A stretch of DNA of 8,330 nucleotides. It comes from Halovenus sp. GTDB lineage: Archaea; Halobacteriota; Halobacteria; Halobacteriales; Haloarculaceae. This document shows positions 4,743 through 8,330 of this stretch, piece by piece (position 1 is the first letter of the stretch; each line of letters begins with the position of its first letter). Where the stretch lies: NCBI GenBank assembly GCA_028275145.1, contig JAQCNG010000316.1, forward strand, positions 1 through 8,330, written 5' to 3'. A model generated the notes under the pieces. The model worked only from the letters and a program-made list of their open reading frames with translations. It did not search any database and was not told where the DNA came from. Both the position numbers and the translations under genes were made by a program.

Positions 4743-6143
4743 TCACTGCTCGCTGTCCCCGTCGGCGCGCCGGCGCGCCAGCAGGGCGAGGCCACCGAGC
4801 GCGGCGAGGGTCGCTCCAGCCCCCAGACCCGGTCCGAGGCCGTCGTCGCCCGAACCGCCGCTCTCCCCCTCGTCTGCACCGCTCCTTGGGGTGTCGTCTC
4901 CGCCGTCACCGCCTGCGCCGCCCGTGTCGTCTCCGCCGTCACCGCCTGCGCCGTCCGTGTCGTCTCCACCGTCGGAGAGTTCCTGGCCGGCGTAGCGCCA
5001 GTCGTCGGGGTGGCCGAGCGTGCCGAGTCGGGCCCGCGAGCCCTTGCTGGACCCCTCGACGCCGGCCGCCAGCGCGGTGACGCCGCCGTCTGTTCCGACG
5101 TAGAGTGTCCCGCCGTCGACAGTCGGCGAGGAGTCGACGGCCCCGCCGGTGTCGACGACCCACTGCTGGTCGCCGGTCGCCGCCGACAGCGCGTAGAGAC
5201 CACCGCCGGAACTGCCGACGAACACTGTGCCGTCCACCACCGTCGGCGAGGACCTGACTGCGTCGCCGGTGTCGACCGCCCAGACCTGCTCGCCGGTCGC
5301 GGCGTCGAGCGCGTACACCCTGCCGTCCTGGCTGCCGACAAACACCGTCCCGTCTGCCGCTGTCGGCGTCGTCCCGACGCTGTCGCCGGCCTCGAACCGC
5401 CACTCCTCGGTTCCCGAGAGCACGTCCAGCGCGTACAGGTGGTTGTCGTCGCTCCCGATGAACACTCGCCCGTCCGCCACCGTTGGCGAGGCCCGTATCC
5501 GGTCGTCGCTGTCGAACCGCCAGAGCTGGCCGCCCGAGGCTGTTGCGAGCGCGAAGACGCTGCCGCCGGCGTTGCCAACGAACACCGTGTCCCCGGCGAC
5601 CGTCGGCGAGGAGGTGATGGGCCTGCCGGTGTCGACAGCCCACTGCTGGTCGCCGGTGGCCCCCGCCAGCGCGTACAGGCTGTTGTCCCCGCTGCCGACG
5701 AAGACGGTGCCGCCGGCCACCGTCGGCGAGGACCGCGACACAGTCCCACCGGTCTCGAACGTCCAGACCCGTTCGCCGGACTCGCCGTCGAGCGCGAGGA
5801 CGCTCCTGTCAGACCCACTCGCGAACACGGTTCCGTCGGCGACCGTCGGCGACGAGTCCAGCCCGAAACCGAGGGTCCTCCTCCACTTCTGCTCGCCCGC
5901 GTCGGTTGTCACCGCGTACAGGAGACCCTCTATGTTCGTGATATAGACCGTTCCGTCGGCCACCGTCGGCGAGTTGTCCACCGGCTCTCCGGTTTCGAAC
6001 TGCCAGCGCAGGTCACCACCCGCACCGCGGCCGACACCCACCCCCGCGACCGACGCGACACCGAGTCCGGCGGCCGTCCGGAGCAGTCCCCGGCGCGAGA
6101 GCCGAACACGTCCCCGGTCTGAAGACTCGTCGACAGTTGTCAC
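4743..6143 (-). CDS. Tat-exported, C-terminally anchored PQQ-like beta-propeller protein
   Basis: A 466-residue surface protein. The N-terminus has a twin-arginine signal: RLSRRGLL (Arg17-Arg18) followed by an Ala/Gly/Val hydrophobic stretch to about residue 38, with no lipobox Cys. Residues 44-365 hold eight PQQ-type repeats of about 40 residues, each beginning SPTV-DGTVFVGS and continuing LYALDAATG, then W-x-x-x-TG; they begin at residues 58, 98, 139, 179, 219, 259, 299 and 339. The eighth repeat lacks its W strand; the segment DLRWQFETG (44-52) before the first repeat supplies one, so the ring probably closes as an eight-bladed propeller. Residues about 381-425 are a Gly/Asp/Thr-rich linker, followed by a hydrophobic segment (GPGLGAGATLAALGGLALLA) and an RRR stop-transfer cluster, resembling haloarchaeal PGF-CTERM-like anchors but with Leu instead of Phe. 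The start is GTG at 6141-6143, with a TATA-like box 23-28 bases upstream. No catalytic domain is seen, so a binding or scaffold role (BamB-like folds are a comparison) is inference. Confidence 0.9.
   Translation of the reverse strand: MTTVDESSDRGRVRLSRRGLLRTAAGLGVASVAGVGVGRGAGGDLRWQFETGEPVDNSPTVADGTVYITNIEGLLYAVTTDAGEQKWRRTLGFGLDSSPTVADGTVFASGSDRSVLALDGESGERVWTFETGGTVSRSSPTVAGGTVFVGSGDNSLYALAGATGDQQWAVDTGRPITSSPTVAGDTVFVGNAGGSVFALATASGGQLWRFDSDDRIRASPTVADGRVFIGSDDNHLYALDVLSGTEEWRFEAGDSVGTTPTAADGTVFVGSQDGRVYALDAATGEQVWAVDTGDAVRSSPTVVDGTVFVGSSGGGLYALSAATGDQQWVVDTGGAVDSSPTVDGGTLYVGTDGGVTALAAGVEGSSKGSRARLGTLGHPDDWRYAGQELSDGGDDTDGAGGDGGDDTGGAGGDGGDDTPRSGADEGESGGSGDDGLGPGLGAGATLAALGGLALLARRRADGDSEQ
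4891..4972 (-). repeat. 33-bp tandem repeat encoding the Gly/Asp linker
   Basis: Two full copies (4891-4923 and 4924-4956), differing at one base near the copy end, plus a partial third (4957-4972). In the propeller protein frame they encode an 11-residue unit of the form DDTGGAGGDGG. The array lies between the propeller and the membrane anchor, so copy number would set how far the propeller stands off the cell surface. Confidence 0.85.
5049..5972 (-). repeat. Eight coding repeats of about 120 bp (propeller blades)
   Basis: The 40-codon blade unit recurs eight times with conserved codons for SPTV, DGTVF and ALDAATG (plus-strand ACCGTCGGCGA recurs at close to 120-base intervals). One blade is 41 codons. 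Near-constant length and shared codon choice point to internal duplication or ongoing homogenisation. Confidence 0.8.
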
Positions 6144-6165
6144 GTCCGTGATTACGAGAGGACCA

Positions 6166-6171
6166 TCAAAA
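6166..6171 (-). promoter_or_regulatory. TATA-like box for the beta-propeller protein gene
   Basis: Minus-strand TTTTGA (within AGTTTTGAT) lies 23-28 bases before the GTG start at 6143. It is the most AT-rich stretch in the 128-base gap between this gene and dtdA, and the spacing fits leaderless transcription, so the gene probably has its own promoter rather than depending on dtdA. Confidence 0.55.
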
Positions 6172-6204
6172 CTGCTTCGCCGACGCGGCGGGCCGGTCGA
6201 CCGC

Positions 6205-6226
6205 CCCGGGTGCGTGGACGCCCGGG
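6205..6226 (-). terminator. CCCGGG hairpin downstream of dtdA
   Basis: Two CCCGGG hexamers (6205-6210 and 6221-6226) separated by 10 bases can pair as a 6-bp GC stem. On the minus strand this lies 45-66 bases after the dtdA stop codon and before the promoter of the propeller gene. No T-run follows closely, so a terminator role is tentative. Confidence 0.3.
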
Positions 6227-6285
6227 AGAGCGGAACCCGGCGCCACTCAGGAGAGCGGAACCCGGCGCCACTCAGGAGAGCGGAA
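6226..6285 (-). repeat. 25-bp tandem repeat spanning the dtdA stop codon
   Basis: The plus-strand unit GAGAGCGGAACCCGGCGCC-ACTCAG occurs perfectly at 6226-6250 and 6251-6275, followed by a partial copy (6276-6285). The partial copy encodes the end of dtdA (Phe-Pro-Leu-Ser) and the stop lies in the next copy, so the 3' end of the gene, stop included, has been duplicated into the downstream region. Confidence 0.9.
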
Positions 6286-7687
6286 ACTCCCGCTCGCGCT
6301 CGCGGGTGACAGCCTCCGGCGGGATGGTCTCGCCGTCGACCTCGACCGCCTGGCCGCCGGACAGTCTGCCGAAGGCCGGCCCCTCGGGAACGCCGAGCGT
6401 CCGGGCCAGGTCCGGGTCGAACGCCGCCACGCGGGCCACGAGCACCCCGTCGTCCCGGTCGAGACTGTCGTAGCGGTCCCCGAGCACCCCGACGAGCACG
6501 TCGAGTATCCGCTCGCGCCCGCCCGCGTCAGCGAGCACGACCGTCCCCGTCGGACGGGTGCCGCCCTCGCCCGTCTCGAAGGCCAGTGCCGTCTCCGCAA
6601 CGGCCTCGCGGGTCCGCTCGCGGTCGATGCCGAAGGCCTCGTCGAGCAACTCCCGGGGCAGTTCTGCGACCGTCCATCCGTCCTGCTCTCCCGCCTGCCC
6701 GGGCGCGGTCGGTTGCTCCCCGGTGGCCGGGTTGCCGAAGCGCAGTCCCTCTCCCACCGTCGCAATCTCGCGTTCGACCGCCCGGACGAACTCGAGGTCG
6801 ACCCCGTCTACCTCCCGGACCCACGTCTCGCCCACCGCCCGGTAGCCGAGGTCCGCGACCGCTGACCGGAGCGCCGGCCGGTCGCCGTCGACCAGCGCGT
6901 ACGCCGCCCGACTCTGCCCGAACGCCTGGTCCAGCACCGCACGCCGGTTGGTTTCGTCGTCTGTGTCGTCTCCCGATGCCCTGTCGAGTGCCTCGAACCC
7001 CCAGTCGGCGAGGACGTGGCCGACCGCCCAGTCGGTCTCCCGGGCGACCCGTTCGAACCGGGGGGCGTAGTGGCCACCGCCCAGTCCGACGAGGTGGCGG
7101 CGTGTCCGGTTCTCGTCGGTCGCATCACCGGCCGGGCGGTCCGGGTCGACCCCGCGCAGGTCGAGGATGGCCTGTGCGACCGCACGCGCGGCCGCCGGGT
7201 CCGCCCACTCGGGTTCGCTGCTGCCCACCTCGACGAACATCGACGGCCCACCCACCTCGGAGGGGCCGTGGTGGGTACACTCCATGCCCACCTCGTACCC
7301 CTCGGGTGCGTGGGTGGCGAGCGCGTCGAGCACCCGCGCGTGCGCGTTCGGACAGGCCCGCGCGAGGTCGTTCGGCCGACCACCGTGGTCGGCGGGACCG
7401 ACGTTGCCGGTGTGGTGGGCGGTCAGCAGCGGTCCCGTCTCGCCGGAGTGACGCGAGGCAAACACCACGAGCGCCGGGTCGTCGAACGCCGCCGCCGGTC
7501 GCTCTATGTCCAGATGGAGCGCCTCGAACTCGCGCAGGCAGGCCCCCTCTGTCCGGTGGACCACCCCACCGCCCGCGGCGTCTGAGCGACTGTCGTCCTC
7601 GTGGCGCTCCCAGTCGGCCAGTTCCCGCAGGTGTTCGCCGATGTGCACCGACGCACTGTCCGCCCGCGAGACGACGATACCGAGCAT
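6272..7687 (-). CDS. dtdA: D-aminoacyl-tRNA deacylase, archaeal DTD2 type, with long C-terminal extension
   Basis: Hydrolyses D-amino acids from mischarged tRNA, a translation proofreading step in the cytoplasm; the family is shared by archaea and plants (GEK1). The 471-residue protein carries the family signatures in order: LGIVVSRADSAS (2-13), VVFASRHSGETGPLLTAH (74-91) with HHTGN after it, MECTHHGPSEVGGPSMFVEV (135-154), GSSEPEW (155-161), and VGLGGGHYAPRF (200-211). The core ends near residue 285. Compact archaeal members are about 270 residues; this one adds roughly 190 residues, acidic and partly low-complexity at 237-246 and 321-336. The tail contains LGVPEGPAFGRL (431-442) and VDGETIPPEAV (450-460). 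The start is ATG at 7685-7687, because the protein must begin at MLGIVVSRAD; an in-frame upstream start would add nine non-conserved residues. It is divergent from the MscS gene, upstream of the propeller gene, and its 3' end is covered by a tandem duplication. Confidence 0.95.
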   Translation of the reverse strand: MLGIVVSRADSASVHIGEHLRELADWERHEDDSRSDAAGGGVVHRTEGACLREFEALHLDIERPAAAFDDPALVVFASRHSGETGPLLTAHHTGNVGPADHGGRPNDLARACPNAHARVLDALATHAPEGYEVGMECTHHGPSEVGGPSMFVEVGSSEPEWADPAAARAVAQAILDLRGVDPDRPAGDATDENRTRRHLVGLGGGHYAPRFERVARETDWAVGHVLADWGFEALDRASGDDTDDETNRRAVLDQAFGQSRAAYALVDGDRPALRSAVADLGYRAVGETWVREVDGVDLEFVRAVEREIATVGEGLRFGNPATGEQPTAPGQAGEQDGWTVAELPRELLDEAFGIDRERTREAVAETALAFETGEGGTRPTGTVVLADAGGRERILDVLVGVLGDRYDSLDRDDGVLVARVAAFDPDLARTLGVPEGPAFGRLSGGQAVEVDGETIPPEAVTREREREFPLS

Positions 7688-7800
7688 CGTCGTGTGTTCG
7701 GGCCGGCGCTCCAATGAGCGTTGCCATCTTCTGCCCGTTCGACAACATTTAACTCGTACTATACGTCTGTGATAGTTTTAAGACTCTCAGACCGTGTACT
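7688..7800. promoter_or_regulatory. Divergent promoter region between dtdA and the MscS gene
   Basis: A 113-base gap, unusually AT-rich between 7741 and 7790 for this genome. For dtdA, minus-strand candidates are CTCATTGG near 7710-7717 (right distance for a leaderless transcript, weak) and TTAAATG near 7745-7751 (better composition, implying a leader of about 30-40 bases). For the MscS gene the clear box is at 7776-7781. Confidence 0.5.
7776..7781 (+). promoter_or_regulatory. TATA box for the MscS-family channel gene
   Basis: TTTTAA inside AGTTTTAAGA, the best TATA-like element in the window. It lies 26-31 bases before the ATG at 7807 and 20-25 before the ATG at 7801, so spacing favours 7807 as the leaderless start. 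Confidence 0.65.
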
Positions 7801-8330
7801 ATGTGTATGCCACCAGTTCTCCAGAGCGTTCCAACGAGTCTCGACGAGTTCAACACAGAGTACGGCGACCTGGTCGTTTCCTTCGGCATCACAGTTGTGT
7901 CGTTTGTTGTCACGTTTCTCGTGCTGTACTTCGTCGGCAAACCGCTCGCGGTCCGACTGACGAGGCGTGCGCTCGACCAGCGGGCGTTCTCTCAGTCGAT
8001 TGTCAACCTCGGAACAACCGTCGCCGGCACCGTCGCGGTGTTCGGTGCCGTGGCAATCGCCGCGGTGGTCGCCGGGTTCCCGGTGATCCTCTCGGCCTTT
8101 GCGACAATCTTCGCGGCGCTCGCGCTCGGATTCGCGTTTGCGGCCTCCAACGTCGTCGAGAACTTCGTCGCCGGCATCTTTATTATAAAGGACGAACCGT
8201 TCGGTATCGGCGACTACATCGAGTGGGAGGGCAACAGCGGTATCGTCCGCGACATCAACCTCCGCGTGACGAAACTCGACACCTTCGACAACGAACTCGT
8301 CACGGTGCCGAACGGCGAACTGGCGAACAA
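7801..8330 (+). CDS. MscS-family mechanosensitive ion channel, 3' part beyond the window
   Basis: Small-conductance mechanosensitive channel of the cytoplasmic membrane, which opens under membrane tension to release solutes during osmotic downshock. Counting from the ATG at 7807, transmembrane helices lie at about 21-44 (LVVSFGITVVSFVVTFLVLY), 66-90 (NLGTTVAGTVAVFGAVAIAA) and 93-127. The third is the pore-lining helix with the Ala/Gly pattern typical of the family (FAALALGFAFAASNVVENFV at 102-121). It leads into the first part of the MscS beta domain: PFGIGDYIEW (131-140), GIVRDINLRVTKLDTFDNEL (145-164) and VTVPNGELAN (165-174), matching the conserved IPNG-type motif. The gene is cut at the window edge, so the C-terminal domain is not seen. 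Two ATGs (7801 and 7807) are in frame; the TATA spacing favours 7807, giving MPPVLQS as the N-terminus. It is divergent from dtdA. Confidence 0.93.
   Translation, partial: MCMPPVLQSVPTSLDEFNTEYGDLVVSFGITVVSFVVTFLVLYFVGKPLAVRLTRRALDQRAFSQSIVNLGTTVAGTVAVFGAVAIAAVVAGFPVILSAFATIFAALALGFAFAASNVVENFVAGIFIIKDEPFGIGDYIEWEGNSGIVRDINLRVTKLDTFDNELVTVPNGELAN

Noticed and set aside
4466..5818. 450-residue minus-strand open frame in another frame of the propeller gene
   Set aside because: Ser/Arg/Thr/Pro-rich shadow of the beta-propeller coding repeats; the true frame has the Tat signal, eight blades and anchor.
5010..6122. 370-residue plus-strand open frame opposite the propeller gene
   Set aside because: Antisense shadow whose repetitive pattern is inherited from the blade repeats.
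6586..7752. 388-residue plus-strand open frame opposite dtdA
   Set aside because: Arg/Pro-rich translation typical of antisense frames in GC-rich DNA; dtdA on the other strand has all family motifs.
7749..7940. 63-residue minus-strand open frame across the MscS gene start
   Set aside because: It runs through the divergent promoter and the MscS N-terminus, with no family resemblance.

Overview
The window comes from a haloarchaeon (class Halobacteria). It is GC-rich, its soluble proteins are strongly acidic, promoters look archaeal (AT-rich TATA-like boxes about 25 bases before start codons that lack a clear ribosome binding site, suggesting leaderless transcripts), and several families are typically archaeal (DTD2-type D-aminoacyl-tRNA deacylase, archaeal PolX, DUF5788). 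I cannot name genus or species from the sequence alone. No rRNA, tRNA, CRISPR array, insertion sequence or prophage is visible. It looks like an ordinary chromosomal housekeeping region with one unusual intergenic patch.

Left block (1-2848, minus strand): three genes read leftward in a probable loose cluster: a DUF5788 coiled-coil-rich protein (2402-2848), an HD-domain phosphohydrolase (1798-2346), and family X DNA polymerase PolX with a C-terminal PHP nuclease domain (start at 1736, running off the left edge with only a few residues missing). The HD protein and PolX would fit nucleotide-pool handling next to gap-filling repair, but that link is inference.

Middle patch (2849-3549): a divergent intergenic region with four tandem copies of a 24-bp unit; a 55-residue two-helix membrane protein gene (3095-3262) flanked on both sides by the same 19-bp inverted repeat (GTGGCCG-N5-CGGCCAC); a 12-bp perfect palindrome; a possible 35-residue small protein (3343-3450); and a strong hairpin after it. 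This is the least conventional part of the window.

Right block: an AI-2E family (UPF0118) multispanning permease (3550-4725, plus strand) converges on a Tat-exported, C-terminally anchored eight-repeat PQQ-like beta-propeller protein (4743-6143, minus strand). Upstream of that lies dtdA, a D-aminoacyl-tRNA deacylase of the DTD2 type with a roughly 200-residue C-terminal extension (6272-7687, minus strand), whose 3' end is tandemly duplicated past the stop codon. A divergent promoter region (7688-7806) separates dtdA from an MscS-family mechanosensitive channel gene (from 7801 or 7807, plus strand) that runs off the right edge. The permease, the exported propeller protein and MscS are all envelope functions, but nothing visible ties them into one system.
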